A DNA stretch of 59,238 bases from Lapidilactobacillus wuchangensis (GCF_003946645.1 NZ_RHOU01000013.1:1-59238); one strand, 5' to 3'; shown: positions 35,496 to 45,048, counted from the stretch's first letter. The notes: a model not told the origin generated them from the letters alone. A program made the numbers and translations.

Positions 35496-37352
35496 ATGAT
35501 TGATTGGCAAGGTTTAACAACAACACAATTACAGGCGGTTCAGCGAGTCTTAAGTGATCGGCCCTATTTTAATCAAGATATTCTGGTCAAGTGTCACCAA
35601 CAAGGTCGAGGTATTCAAATTAGTCGGGACCAAGCGGTTGGGACCGTGACATTTGGCAATTTGTCAGACTTGATGCATGGTGTATCAGTTTTTTATGGCT
35701 TGGCACAGCACCAAGCTACCTTCTCAATTCAAGAACAACCGCATTTTGAAATGATGGCGGCAATGTTGGACGTGGCACGCAATGGTGTGGCAACAATCCC
35801 AATGTTGAAAACTTACTTACGGCGAATTGCTAGTATGGGTTACACCGAATTATGGCTGTATTTGGAAGATCTTTTTGAAGTGCCAGAAGAGCCTTATTTT
35901 GGTCGGCAACGGGGTCGCTATTCGCAAGATGAGCTGCATGAAATTGCCTTGTATGGTGATTCTTTAGGCGTTAAGGTCGTGCCAGCTATTCAGACGTTGG
36001 CTCATGTCCGCAATGTGCTGAAGTGGGATGCTTTTCATGATATTAAAGATACTGATGATACGCTGTTAGTAAATGATCCGGCGACGCGCAAATTCTTGAA
36101 GCATCTTTTACAGGCGGCTAGTGCGCCATTTACGACGAATAAAATTCACGTCGGGATGGATGAAGCTTACCAATTAGGTCGCGGTCTTTATATTGATAAA
36201 AATGGTCATTACACTGATCAGCAAGAATTAATTCAAGACCAATTGAAATTAGTGGTCCAGCTTAGTGAGGAGTTGGGCTTGCATCCTTATATGTGGAGCG
36301 ACATGTGGTTTACGATTGCGTCGCCTAAGCATGAGATGTATGATCCTGAGGTGCATTTCAGCCCTGAATTTAAAGCACAGTTGCCAAAAGTCGGCCAAGT
36401 TTATTGGGACTATTACCATCAGGATGAGCAAACTTATTTGGATCGCTTTGCCCAACATTTTGAACTCAGCGATGACGTGGTCTTTGCTGGTGGTATTTGG
36501 ACTTGGGGCTCATTGATGCCCAACCAAAGCAAGATGTTGGCCACTGTTGATGCTGGCCTAAAAGCGGCTCAGAAATCTGGTGTTAAGCAGGTTGTGGCAA
36601 CGATGTGGTTTGATGACGGTGCCGAAACACCAATCAGCACTTCTTGGTATGGCTTGCAGGCCTTTGCTAGTTATCAATATCATGATCACGTTAGCCGCAA
36701 AGTTATTGACCGTGATTTTGAATTAACCCAAGATGAGTCGGCTGATTTTTATTTACAGTTGGATAAATTCGATAATTTCGTTAAGGGTGCTAATGTGGAT
36801 TGCGATAATGTCAGCAAGATCGTCCTTTATGAGGACCCATTATTACAGCGCTACGAACAGAATTTAGCCGCCATTGATGTTGAAAAGAATTGGCAGGATT
36901 TGGCTGCAGATTTGGGTGATCTCCGGTTACAAGCAGACGATCAACTGATGGTGCAGTATTATCAAAGATTAGCACAGATTTTAATTGTTAAGAACCGGGC
37001 CTTACACGCAGTTGCCTTATTGAGAAATAAACAAGCTGGTGTGGCTGACGGCGATCGCGCAATTGGCCAGTTACAATTATTTGTAAAAATGTTGACTGAG
37101 TTTAATCAATTATCACGACAATTATGGCACCAACAACGGCGCGGAAATGGTTACGAAATAATTGATATTCGCCTTGGCGGACAATTGTCTCGTTGTGAGA
37201 CGGCGATTTGGCGCATCCAAGAATGGGAAGCTGGTCGTGATGATTTGGCAGAGTTGCAGGAACCATTATTACCAATGGACAAACATAATGGTGGTCCAGT
37301 TGGTCATGGTTTGTACAAAGAAATTGTCAGTGCCTGCGAGATTTCGTTTTAA
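35496..37352 (+). CDS. GH20-type beta-N-acetylhexosaminidase (second paralogue)
   Basis: A 618-aa enzyme with the same plan as the first paralogue: small N-terminal domain, barrel with MLDVARNGVATIPMLKTYL, MGYTELWLYLEDLF, catalytic Asp222-Glu223 in KIHVGMDEAY, then YWDYYHQDE and ATMWFDDGAET, and a helical C-terminus. The ATG at 35496 follows GAGGAG; the earlier GTG at 35481 overlaps it and is rejected. No signal peptide, so it works on sugars already taken up, perhaps by the ABC importer encoded downstream beyond a repeat element. Differences in barrel loops suggest a different linkage or sugar from the first paralogue (inference). Confidence 0.88.
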   Translation: MIDWQGLTTTQLQAVQRVLSDRPYFNQDILVKCHQQGRGIQISRDQAVGTVTFGNLSDLMHGVSVFYGLAQHQATFSIQEQPHFEMMAAMLDVARNGVATIPMLKTYLRRIASMGYTELWLYLEDLFEVPEEPYFGRQRGRYSQDELHEIALYGDSLGVKVVPAIQTLAHVRNVLKWDAFHDIKDTDDTLLVNDPATRKFLKHLLQAASAPFTTNKIHVGMDEAYQLGRGLYIDKNGHYTDQQELIQDQLKLVVQLSEELGLHPYMWSDMWFTIASPKHEMYDPEVHFSPEFKAQLPKVGQVYWDYYHQDEQTYLDRFAQHFELSDDVVFAGGIWTWGSLMPNQSKMLATVDAGLKAAQKSGVKQVVATMWFDDGAETPISTSWYGLQAFASYQYHDHVSRKVIDRDFELTQDESADFYLQLDKFDNFVKGANVDCDNVSKIVLYEDPLLQRYEQNLAAIDVEKNWQDLAADLGDLRLQADDQLMVQYYQRLAQILIVKNRALHAVALLRNKQAGVADGDRAIGQLQLFVKMLTEFNQLSRQLWHQQRRGNGYEIIDIRLGGQLSRCETAIWRIQEWEAGRDDLAELQEPLLPMDKHNGGPVGHGLYKEIVSACEISF

Positions 37353-37396
37353 ATCTGAATCTTCCCCACAATGAAGGTAGCTGCTGGTTGATTTAG

Positions 37397-37942
37397 GTCG
37401 CTCCTTAGTTGAAAGCGGCAGGGGCCCAGCGATTTAGAGGGCGTGGAACATGGTGGGCATCGATTTGAGCTTATTGCTAACGCAACAATCTCAAATGCGA
37501 GCCTTATTCTAAGCAATAAATTGCTAAGAATAATTTCACCATTGACGCCAATCGCTGGTCCCCTGCTTGGATTAAACTAACAAAAATGATCACCACTATT
37601 TGGCCAAACCAGATGGTGGTGATACAAAAATCGATGTGACAATCTCTAATGAGAAGGAGGTTGTCGCATCGTTTTTTGGTTGCTGTTCAACTATTGCTAC
37701 CGATTGAAATGAGTTGATGAATCCGGCTACCACTGACTCAAGCACTAACAAATGTGAGGTGCACTAATTCAACTCCAGACGGAATGGAGGGCGTGGTTGT
37801 CAGCCGCCAAATTTGTCTTGCCGCTTCAGCGGTTAGACAAAGGCTCGTATTTGAAACAATTTGGCCTTTAATTGGTTCAAATCGATGCCGGCCGCGTTCC
37901 ATAACCAGCAAGCCCGCAATGCAGTCAAAACAAGTTCTGTTT
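37397..37942. repeat. Composite structured repeat, locus 6
   Basis: A full-length copy. Left arm about 37420-37565: outer CAGCGATT/AATCGCTG, inner ATGGTG/CACCAT, P2 TTTGAG/CTCAAA, P3 AGCAA/TTGCT (AGCGA/TCGCT in loci 3 and 9). Right arm about 37770-37942: GTGGTTGT with ATAACCA, P3 CCGC/GCGG. It separates the second GH20 gene from the ABC importer operon. The rest of the gap up to 38250 holds the palindrome and promoter listed separately. Confidence 0.9.
37632..37678 (+). terminator. Terminator-like hairpin in the spacer of locus 6
   Basis: CGATGTGACAA (37632-37642) pairs with TTGTCGCATCG (37661-37671), then TTTTTT. This could end the second GH20 transcript, whose own stop codon is not followed by another hairpin. 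Confidence 0.8.
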
Positions 37943-38116
37943 AACATCTTGATGAGGTTTTGCTCTTTGGTTGGCACTTGACTGCAGTATTTCTTAATTG
38001 TGATGTAAAGTCCAGAATAGTTTGTTCAATCTGCCGAAATTAGTGCAGCAATTATTGACACTCTTACCACACTAACAATAGCTTAGTCTAATAGATGATC
38101 CGCGGAAAGTGGTTAC

Positions 38117-38138
38117 AAACCTTGTCTAGACAAGGTTT
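38117..38138. promoter_or_regulatory. 22-bp perfect palindrome before the ABC importer operon
   Basis: The half-site AAACCTTGTCT is followed at once by its exact reverse complement AGACAAGGTTT. It lies 110 bp upstream of the first permease gene. Its centre contains TGTCTAGACA, the same core as the NiaR-like box before nadB, though niacin control of a sugar operon would be odd; a different repressor is equally possible. Confidence 0.5.
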
Positions 38139-38201
38139 TACAAAAAATCGGCAATTTCTTAAATTTATAGATAAATACCTTAAGTTTGTAGATTGTTGCT
38201 C

Positions 38202-38230
38202 TTGACGAAAGCGGTTACTATTAAGAATGT
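38202..38230 (+). promoter_or_regulatory. Promoter with overlapping cre-like site, ABC importer operon
   Basis: TTGACG (38202-38207) is a good -35, with a weak -10 at about 38223-38230. The cre-like TGACGAAAGCGGTTACTA overlaps the -35 and spacer, a position suited to repression by CcpA. Confidence 0.5.
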
Positions 38231-38250
38231 AAAGTAAGAGAGGAGGGAAA

Positions 38251-39234
38251 ATGATGAAACAAGAAGTTGCCGCTTCAGCAAGTGTGGTCATACCTAAACG
38301 CAAGAAGAAAAATTTTTTCCAACGTCTATGGGCAAATCGGGTATTCTTTCTAATGGTTGCGCCAGGCACTATCTTTTTAATTATTTTCTTCTATATACCA
38401 GTATTGGCAAACGTAGTTGCGTTTCAGAATTTTCAATATACTGATCAGGGGTTCGTTTATAGTGTGTTACATAGTCCTTGGGTTGGTTTTGATAATTTCA
38501 AATTCTTCTTCCAATCAGCCGATTTCTGGATTGTGTTACGGAACACCGTTGGGTACAATTTAACGTTCTTATTATTGAATTTCTTCTTCGCCATTTTCTT
38601 TGGTGTCGTTATGAGTCAAATGCGGAAGGCACGATTGCTGAAAACATATCAGACCATGATGTTATTCCCTTACTTCCTGTCATGGGCGATTCTTTCTTAC
38701 TTCGTCTATGCGTTCTTAAGCAGTGATAAGGGGATTATCAATCACATGATTACTGCCATGGGTGGTAGTTCGATTGACTTCTACAATGCGCCTTGGGTTT
38801 GGCCATTCATTATTATCTTCTTAGGTGTTTGGAAAGGTATTGGTTACAACAGTATCTTGTACTTTGCCACTGCCATGGGGATTGACCCGTCATACTATGA
38901 CGCTGCAATGATTGATGGCGCTAGCAAATGGCAACAGATCAAGAATGTTACCTTGCCACATATTCTACCAATTGCAACTTTAATGTTAATTTTGAACATT
39001 GGTGGTATTTTCCGAAGCGATTTTGGTTTGTTCTACTTGGTTCCACGTAATTCCGGTTCGCTAATTGACATTACGCAAACGTTCGATACCTATATTTATC
39101 GGGCCTTAACGACAACCAATGATATTGGGATGTCAACAGCCGCTGGTTTGATGCAGTCAGTAGTCGGAGCACTTTTGATCTTCATTACTAACTGGATTGT
39201 TCGGCGGAAACAACCAGAATCAGCATTATTCTAA
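38251..39234 (+). CDS. ABC sugar importer permease (LplB type)
   Basis: A 327-aa permease with about six membrane helices; the EAA loop is YDAAMIDGASKWQQIKNVTLP. It belongs to the LplB/YtcP/LipO kind of importer used for complex polysaccharide fragments in Firmicutes. ATG follows GAGGAGGG. First gene of permease-permease-binding protein; no ATPase gene is present. The charged N-terminus (KRKKKNFF) lies in the cytoplasm. Linked downstream to YesL/YesM/YesN-type genes, which often control such importers. Confidence 0.92.
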   Translation: MMKQEVAASASVVIPKRKKKNFFQRLWANRVFFLMVAPGTIFLIIFFYIPVLANVVAFQNFQYTDQGFVYSVLHSPWVGFDNFKFFFQSADFWIVLRNTVGYNLTFLLLNFFFAIFFGVVMSQMRKARLLKTYQTMMLFPYFLSWAILSYFVYAFLSSDKGIINHMITAMGGSSIDFYNAPWVWPFIIIFLGVWKGIGYNSILYFATAMGIDPSYYDAAMIDGASKWQQIKNVTLPHILPIATLMLILNIGGIFRSDFGLFYLVPRNSGSLIDITQTFDTYIYRALTTTNDIGMSTAAGLMQSVVGALLIFITNWIVRRKQPESALF

Positions 39235-39247
39235 GGGGGTCTCACCA

Positions 39248-40165
39248 ATGCGACAAAAGAAACATATTACAGCCGTCGAAATTCGCAAGTTTAGTGCTGG
39301 GACTGACCTGTTCTTCAATATCTTTATTGGTATCTTTGCCTTAAGTTGTATCATTCCTTTCTTCTTCATTATCATTCTTTCGTTGACGAAGGAATCAGAT
39401 ATGACAACTTATGGTTATCAGTTCTGGCCAAAGCATTTCGTGCTTACGAGTTATGTTTATTTAGGTAAAATGGGTAAACAAGTTTTACAATCTTTAGGTG
39501 TCACAGTCTTTGTAACCATTGTTGGTACGGTGATGAACAGTTTGTTCAGTTCCACTTATGCCTATGCAATTTCTCGGCGTGACTTTGCTTACGCCCGGTT
39601 CTTTACAATCTTTGCCTTGATTTCAATGTTGTTTGTTCCCGGCATGGTTCCAACATACTTGGTTGTGACGCAGATGTTAGGGTTACAGAATAATATCTGG
39701 GCTTTGATTTTACCAATGAGTTTTGGGGTTTATAACGTCTTGATCATGAGGTCCTTCTTCAAGACGTCGATACCAGAAGCAATTATTGAGTCAGCACGAA
39801 TTGATGGTGCCAGTGAAATGCGGATCTTCCGCAGCATCGTTGTGCCACTAGCAATTCCTGGGATTGCCACAATTAGTTTATTCACTTCCTTGGGCTATTG
39901 GAATGATTGGATGAACGCCTTACTGTATATCAATGTTGATAACTTAGTACCGTTGCAATATTTGCTGGTCAAGATTCAGAACAACATTCAAGTCATGACC
40001 TCACAAATGCAAGCCGGTGCATCAGCAGCGATGGTGCAAAATATTCCAACAGAAGGTATGCGGTTCGCCGTGGTTGTTGTAGCAACATTACCGATTGCGC
40101 TCACCTATCCATTCTTCCAGAAGTACTTTGTTAAGGGTATGACTATTGGTGGCGTTAAGGGTTAA
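39248..40165 (+). CDS. ABC sugar importer permease (YtcP type)
   Basis: A 305-aa permease with about six helices; the EAA loop is IESARIDGASEMRIFRSIVVP. The ATG at 39248 follows AAGGGGGT; an in-frame TTG at 39197 inside the previous gene is rejected for lack of a ribosome binding site. The C-terminus KYFVKGMTIGGVKG is typical of the YtcP/CelD-like partner. Pairs with the upstream LplB-type permease. Confidence 0.92.
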   Translation: MRQKKHITAVEIRKFSAGTDLFFNIFIGIFALSCIIPFFFIIILSLTKESDMTTYGYQFWPKHFVLTSYVYLGKMGKQVLQSLGVTVFVTIVGTVMNSLFSSTYAYAISRRDFAYARFFTIFALISMLFVPGMVPTYLVVTQMLGLQNNIWALILPMSFGVYNVLIMRSFFKTSIPEAIIESARIDGASEMRIFRSIVVPLAIPGIATISLFTSLGYWNDWMNALLYINVDNLVPLQYLLVKIQNNIQVMTSQMQAGASAAMVQNIPTEGMRFAVVVVATLPIALTYPFFQKYFVKGMTIGGVKG

Positions 40166-40217
40166 TTTTGGATTTAATTTATTTTAAATTAAAAAATGTT
40201 TTTAGGGAGGAATAGTA

Positions 40218-41681
40218 ATGAAAAAATGGATCAGAAATCTGACATTTGTCGGAATGGCGGCCATGAGTATGTTAGCTTTAGCGGCCTGTGGTTCAAAGAG
40301 TAATAGTTCTAGCTCAGCAAAAACAACGGTCTCAATGACCATGCCTGGTGATAAGCCAAAGAATTACACGGAAATCATCAACAAGGCCAACAAGGAAATT
40401 CATAAGACATACAAAGATATTGATTTGAAGATGAATTTCATTGGCTGGGGCGATTATGAAAAGAAATATAACGTTATGATCACTTCTGGTGAAAGTTACG
40501 ATATTGCTTTCGCTCAAAGCTACTCAGCAAACGCTGCTAAAGGTGCTTATGCCGATTTAACTGATTTGGTTAAGAAAGATGCTAAAAAGGCATATGACGC
40601 TGTTGATCCTGCATACTGGAAAGGTGTTACTGTTAACAACAAGATTTATGGTTTCCCAGTTAACGCTAACGTCTTTGCACAAAACGCTTTAGTTTTCAAT
40701 AAACAATTCCTAGACAAAAATAATATTGATGTTAACGCTGTAAATTCATACGCTAGCATGGAACCAGCTTTGGAGAAATTCCACAAAGCTAACCCTGGCG
40801 TTGCCGGCTTTGCAATTGGCCAAGGTTTCAAAGCTTCACCTAAGTCAATGGACTTCCCTGTAGGTAACGGCTATCCATTTGCAATTGATTCAACTGGTAA
40901 GAGCGACAAAATAGTCAACGTTTATGATACTGAAGAAATGCGCGACATCTTGAAGACTTTACACAGCTACTACTTGAAGGGTTATATTCCTAAGGATGCT
41001 GCAACTTCAAGCACTCAATATAACTTACAAGACAACACTTGGTTCACTCGTCAAGAAACAGTAGGACCTTACGATTATGGCAATACTGCTCTTGAAAATG
41101 CTGCTGGTGGCAAGAAGATGACTGTTCAACCAATCACTGATCCATTCAAGTCTTCAGCTCAAGCACAAGTTGCTGTTTGGTCAATTTCTAAGACTTCTAA
41201 GCACAAGAAGGAAGCTGTCCAAGTTCTTAACTTATTGAACACTGACAAGACTTTATTGAACAACATTGTTTGGGGTGTTCAAGGCGATCAATGGAACTTC
41301 ACTGACAAAGCCAAGGGTAAGATCAAGACTACTAAGAACTACAAACCTAACTACTTTATCGGTGCTTGGATGATGGGTAACAACAACATCCTTTACACTC
41401 AAGACTCAGTAACACCAGAAATGATTCAAAAACGTGATGACAGCATCAAAGCTGCTAAACAATCTGCAGCACTTGGCTTCAACCCTGATACTTCATCAGT
41501 TAAGACTGAAATGACAAACATCTCTAACGTCATGAGTAAATATCTTGATATTTTGAACACTGGTACTGCTGATCCTGTTCCAACAATCGAAAAGATGGAT
41601 AAAGAATTAAAGACTGCTGGTTATGACAAAGTTCAGAAAGAATTACAGAAACAATATGATGCTTTCTTAGCTAAGAAATAG
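40218..41681 (+). CDS. ABC sugar importer, large substrate-binding lipoprotein (LipO type)
   Basis: A 487-aa lipoprotein with lipobox LAACG, then a Ser/Asn-rich linker (SKSNSSSS) and a two-lobed binding domain (GWGDYEKKYNVMITSGESYDIAF early; WSISKTSKHKKEAVQVLNLL later). Codon choice is strongly restricted (AAC, GGT, AAG), unlike the adjoining permeases, which points to high expression. ATG follows AGGGAGG; the short gap before it holds an AT-rich hairpin (about 40173-40193). Last gene of the operon, with its own terminator. Cargo unknown; nearby hexosaminidases suggest HexNAc-containing glycans. Confidence 0.92.
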   Translation: MKKWIRNLTFVGMAAMSMLALAACGSKSNSSSSAKTTVSMTMPGDKPKNYTEIINKANKEIHKTYKDIDLKMNFIGWGDYEKKYNVMITSGESYDIAFAQSYSANAAKGAYADLTDLVKKDAKKAYDAVDPAYWKGVTVNNKIYGFPVNANVFAQNALVFNKQFLDKNNIDVNAVNSYASMEPALEKFHKANPGVAGFAIGQGFKASPKSMDFPVGNGYPFAIDSTGKSDKIVNVYDTEEMRDILKTLHSYYLKGYIPKDAATSSTQYNLQDNTWFTRQETVGPYDYGNTALENAAGGKKMTVQPITDPFKSSAQAQVAVWSISKTSKHKKEAVQVLNLLNTDKTLLNNIVWGVQGDQWNFTDKAKGKIKTTKNYKPNYFIGAWMMGNNNILYTQDSVTPEMIQKRDDSIKAAKQSAALGFNPDTSSVKTEMTNISNVMSKYLDILNTGTADPVPTIEKMDKELKTAGYDKVQKELQKQYDAFLAKK

Positions 41682-41730
41682 TTAATTAGGACGGTAAAAG
41701 TGGGACTAAAAATAGTGTCACTGGATACCA

Positions 41731-41766
41731 AAAAACGGGCAATTCTTTGCAGAATTGTCCGTTTTT
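41731..41766 (+). terminator. Terminator of the second ABC importer operon
   Basis: AAAACGGGCAATTCT pairs with AGAATTGTCCGTTTT (15 bp with one wobble) around TTGC, followed by T. Confidence 0.92.
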
Positions 41767-41823
41767 ACATATTTACCACTTAATCATGATTGGCTGATGT
41801 GCATTGACTTGTTTAAGTCGTTA

Positions 41824-42500
41824 AGTCGCTCCCTAGTGAGGAACGGCAGGGGCCCAGCGATTTGGAGGGCGTGTGACATAAGTCTATGTCTAAAACAGAA
41901 CAGGTTCTGACTCCATTACGGGCTTGCTGGTTGTGGAACGCGGCCGGCATCGATTTGAACCAATTGAAAAACCGCAATTGTTTCAAATACGAGCCTTTGT
42001 CTAACCGCTAAAGCGGCAAGACAAATTTGGCTGCTTCTCGCAAGCTCCTACGCAAATAAAACCCGATTGGCTGACAACCACGCCCTCCATTCCGTCTGGA
42101 ATTGAAGTAGTCCATTTCACCATTGTTAGTGCTTAAGGCAAATGCCGTGGGATAGCTTAACCAAGTTAGATGGCGATTAGTTCTCACTAATTCAGTGATA
42201 CTGCATTAAAACATTTCATTAGCAGGAGCTTTAGTTTTGAAATCTCAGGATGTTCCATTAGTCGTGTGATCATTGTAATCTTACAAATACTGCCTTGAAA
42301 TGTTAACAAAGATTAAGCTCACTAACTAAAATCCAGACGGAATGGAGGGATCTTGGCGTCAGCCGCCAAATTATTGTTAGTGCTTTAGCGCTTACAATAA
42401 GGCTTGTATTTGAGCTTGTTGCGGAGCAATAAGGTTAAATCAATGCCGGCAGCGTTCCACGCCAAGCAGCCCGCAATGGAGTCAGAACCAATTCCGTTTA
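41824..42500. repeat. Composite structured repeat, locus 7, chimeric
   Basis: A broken left arm (41824-41872: flank, AGCGATT, GGGCGTG) is joined to a complete forward arm of the other type (about 41897-42110), then spacer and an inverted arm (about 42325-42500, stem CTTGGCGT/ACGCCAAG, P3 AGTGC/GCGCT). The complete forward arm carries a ~40-bp insert after ACAAATTTGG, bounded by TTGGCTG-like direct repeats. The gap from 42501 to the next gene at 42706 holds only its promoter region. Confidence 0.88.
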
Positions 42501-42705
42501 TCAATCCTTTTTGCACTTATAACGCGATAAGCAGCGTGAGATTGGTAATTTAGCTGGTATCAAGTTAAAATAATGTAGACTAGTCAGGCAAGCATTCCTA
42601 TAGTTGAGGAAGCAATGCCAGTGATTTGGTGGCTGTGGGTCTGTTGTTCAGTAAGGCCTGAATATATATAGCAAATAATGCACCAATAATTAAGGAGTGA
42701 GTAGC

Positions 42706-43308
42706 ATGATTGGACGCGCCACACAAAGCGTTTTTACAAAAGTATATGTTGTCTTTCTAATGACAATTTTTTTCTGGGTTTATACCTTGGCGGGCTTAGT
42801 TGTGTTAGGAATCGGGCCAGCTTTACGGGCGGTAACGGAAATGTTTATGGATAATCAATGGCAGTATCGCGAATATCATTTCAAGGCTGGTTGGCGTCAA
42901 TTCAAAACTGATTTTTGGCGGGTTAATCTCCATGCGTGGACTTTCTTAGGAATTATTGCGATTCTGGTTTATAACTTGTATTTGAGTACGCAGTTGAAGT
43001 TCTCTTGGATTTTGATCATTCAATTCCTAATTATTTTCGCGATTGCTTTGACGTTCAGCATGGGCATCTTCACGTTGCTGTTGCGTTCACGTTATGATGT
43101 CAGTTTTAAAAACGCGGTGAAATTAGCGGCAGCGCAATTCTTTGATAACTTCCCCCATTTACTTTTGTTCTTGGTGGCAACCATTGCCGTGATTGCAGCA
43201 GCAGCGAAGTGGCCGGGCCTGATTTTATTCTTGGCGCCAGGAACTTATATTGTGGTAGCTGATTGGTTCTCACGCAAATGGTACACTAAAATCGATCAAC
43301 TTCTTTAG
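42706..43308 (+). CDS. YesL-like DUF624 membrane protein
   Basis: A 200-aa protein with about five membrane helices and the DUF624 hallmark near the N-terminus (FWVYTLAGLVVLGIGPALRAV). Function unknown; members sit beside YesM/YesN two-component systems and LplB/YtcP importers, as here. ATG 42706 is chosen, though the GTG at 42697 inside TAAGGAGTGAG is possible. The sensor kinase gene follows after 21 bp, so they share a transcript. Confidence 0.85.
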   Translation: MIGRATQSVFTKVYVVFLMTIFFWVYTLAGLVVLGIGPALRAVTEMFMDNQWQYREYHFKAGWRQFKTDFWRVNLHAWTFLGIIAILVYNLYLSTQLKFSWILIIQFLIIFAIALTFSMGIFTLLLRSRYDVSFKNAVKLAAAQFFDNFPHLLLFLVATIAVIAAAAKWPGLILFLAPGTYIVVADWFSRKWYTKIDQLL

Positions 43309-43329
43309 GGGTAAAGGAGTAGTGGGCGA

Positions 43330-45048
43330 ATGAAATCTAGTTTTTTGTGGTTGATTCGGGTTTATACAGCAATTCTAACAGTGACTGTCGTCTTCGCGAC
43401 GACAGTCTTTGTGTGGTCTAGTATTCATAGTTATAATGCGCAAGTTAGTCAGGCAGAGACCACTGTTGTGAGCCAACTGTCGAACACGGCCACGCGAAAT
43501 TTACAATTGACCAAGCAATTTGCCTCGCAATTGGTCAGTGATCCTAATTCGACGACGAATATTGACCATTATTTTTCGATGTCGTTAATGGATTATAGTG
43601 ATTACACAACTGATCAAAGTATTGAGTCCGGTAAATATTTCTTCTGGCCTAGTGAAAGTCGGATTTTTATGATTCAACATCCAGAAGTTAAGCAATTGAC
43701 TTTGTGGATGGCTAATCAGAAGAAGGTTTTCGTTGCCACTCAGGAAAAGTCGGGCGGTGAGTTGGTCTCTGCTAAGAGTCCACTGGTCCAAGATGATTTG
43801 GCGGTTAAGTGGCCGTTACTGAATCAATACTCGCTGCACACTGATGGCGTGATCGGCTTGACCTTTAAACGAAGTGAATTAAATAGGCAGTTAAGTCAAC
43901 TGGCTACCTTGCGACCCATGCAAATTATGATGCGGACTGATTCCAATGCGCCGGCATTTTATTTTGCTGGTAGTGATGTGACCAAGGCGGAACAAAAGCG
44001 GACGCAAAAAGCGGCTGATAATGAACAATTGTCAACACTGTCTGGTTATCAGGTGACCCGCAAAGAAATTTCCGACTATTCAATTATTATGGTTACCAAT
44101 CGTCGTCGGGCGCAGCATTTGATTTTCCAACAAATTTTACCGTCCATGATTCTGGGTCTGGTGTTATTGTTAGGCTTAAGTGGTGGCTTGCATTTGGTTT
44201 TCCGCCGCTATCAAACGCAATTGGGTATGATTGTTGATACTGTGAATACGTTCAGTCAAGGTGATCTGGATGAGCGAATTCCGCTAGTGACTGAAAACAA
44301 TGACCTCCAGGTGTTGACCAAGGGCATTAATGACATGCTTGAGGAGATTCACAACCATGTTTACACCATTTATCAACTACAAATTGCTAACCAAACCGCA
44401 AATATTCGCGCCCTCCAAGCGCAAATTAATCCTCATTTCCTCTCAAATACGCTAGAATATATTCGAATGGCTGCTTTGGATGCGAATCAACCAGAGTTAG
44501 CTAATGTTGTTTATAATTTTGCGGCACTTTTGCGCAACAATACGGACTTTTCGCCACGAAGTACTTTGAAAGAGGAATTGTCATTTGTTGAGAAGTATGT
44601 TTTCTTGTATCAAGTGCGTTTTCCTGATCGCTTGGCTTATCAAATTAAAATTGCACCAGAAGTCTATGAAGTCAGTCTGCCGAAGTTTACCTTGCAGCCT
44701 TTAGTCGAGAACTATTTTGTGCATGGGGTGGATTTCTCTCGGGTTGATAATGCGTTGAGTATTAAAGCTTGGCGTGAAGCAGACCAAATTCATATTTTGG
44801 TGAAAAATAATGGTTATCCGCTGACGGCCGAACAAGTTGCCAAGGTCAACCAAGAGATGCAAGATCCGAATAATGCCGAGAAACGAACTTCGATCGGTCT
44901 CCAAAATGTTTATTTACGAATGAAAGACTATTTCGGGGACTCATTCAAAATGGCCATTAGCAGTGATGGCGTGTCTGGCGTTCAGCTAGTATTGCAGTTT
45001 GACGGTAGCGGGGGGACGAACAAAGATGTTACAGGTAATGATCGTTGA
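43330..45048 (+). CDS. Sensor histidine kinase, YesM/LytS-related
   Basis: A 572-aa membrane kinase. Helix 1 (about 8-30) and helix 2 (about 258-285) flank an extracytoplasmic sensor region. Then come a HAMP domain, a His_kinase domain with LQAQINPHFLSNTLEYIR (phospho-acceptor His369) and a HATPase domain with SIGLQNVYLRM. ATG follows AAAGGAG. The stop lies 22 bp inside the response regulator gene, so translation is coupled. YesM-type kinases commonly respond to sugar uptake through LplB/YtcP/LipO importers; control of the upstream ABC operon and GH20 gene is inferred. Confidence 0.92.
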   Translation: MKSSFLWLIRVYTAILTVTVVFATTVFVWSSIHSYNAQVSQAETTVVSQLSNTATRNLQLTKQFASQLVSDPNSTTNIDHYFSMSLMDYSDYTTDQSIESGKYFFWPSESRIFMIQHPEVKQLTLWMANQKKVFVATQEKSGGELVSAKSPLVQDDLAVKWPLLNQYSLHTDGVIGLTFKRSELNRQLSQLATLRPMQIMMRTDSNAPAFYFAGSDVTKAEQKRTQKAADNEQLSTLSGYQVTRKEISDYSIIMVTNRRRAQHLIFQQILPSMILGLVLLLGLSGGLHLVFRRYQTQLGMIVDTVNTFSQGDLDERIPLVTENNDLQVLTKGINDMLEEIHNHVYTIYQLQIANQTANIRALQAQINPHFLSNTLEYIRMAALDANQPELANVVYNFAALLRNNTDFSPRSTLKEELSFVEKYVFLYQVRFPDRLAYQIKIAPEVYEVSLPKFTLQPLVENYFVHGVDFSRVDNALSIKAWREADQIHILVKNNGYPLTAEQVAKVNQEMQDPNNAEKRTSIGLQNVYLRMKDYFGDSFKMAISSDGVSGVQLVLQFDGSGGTNKDVTGNDR

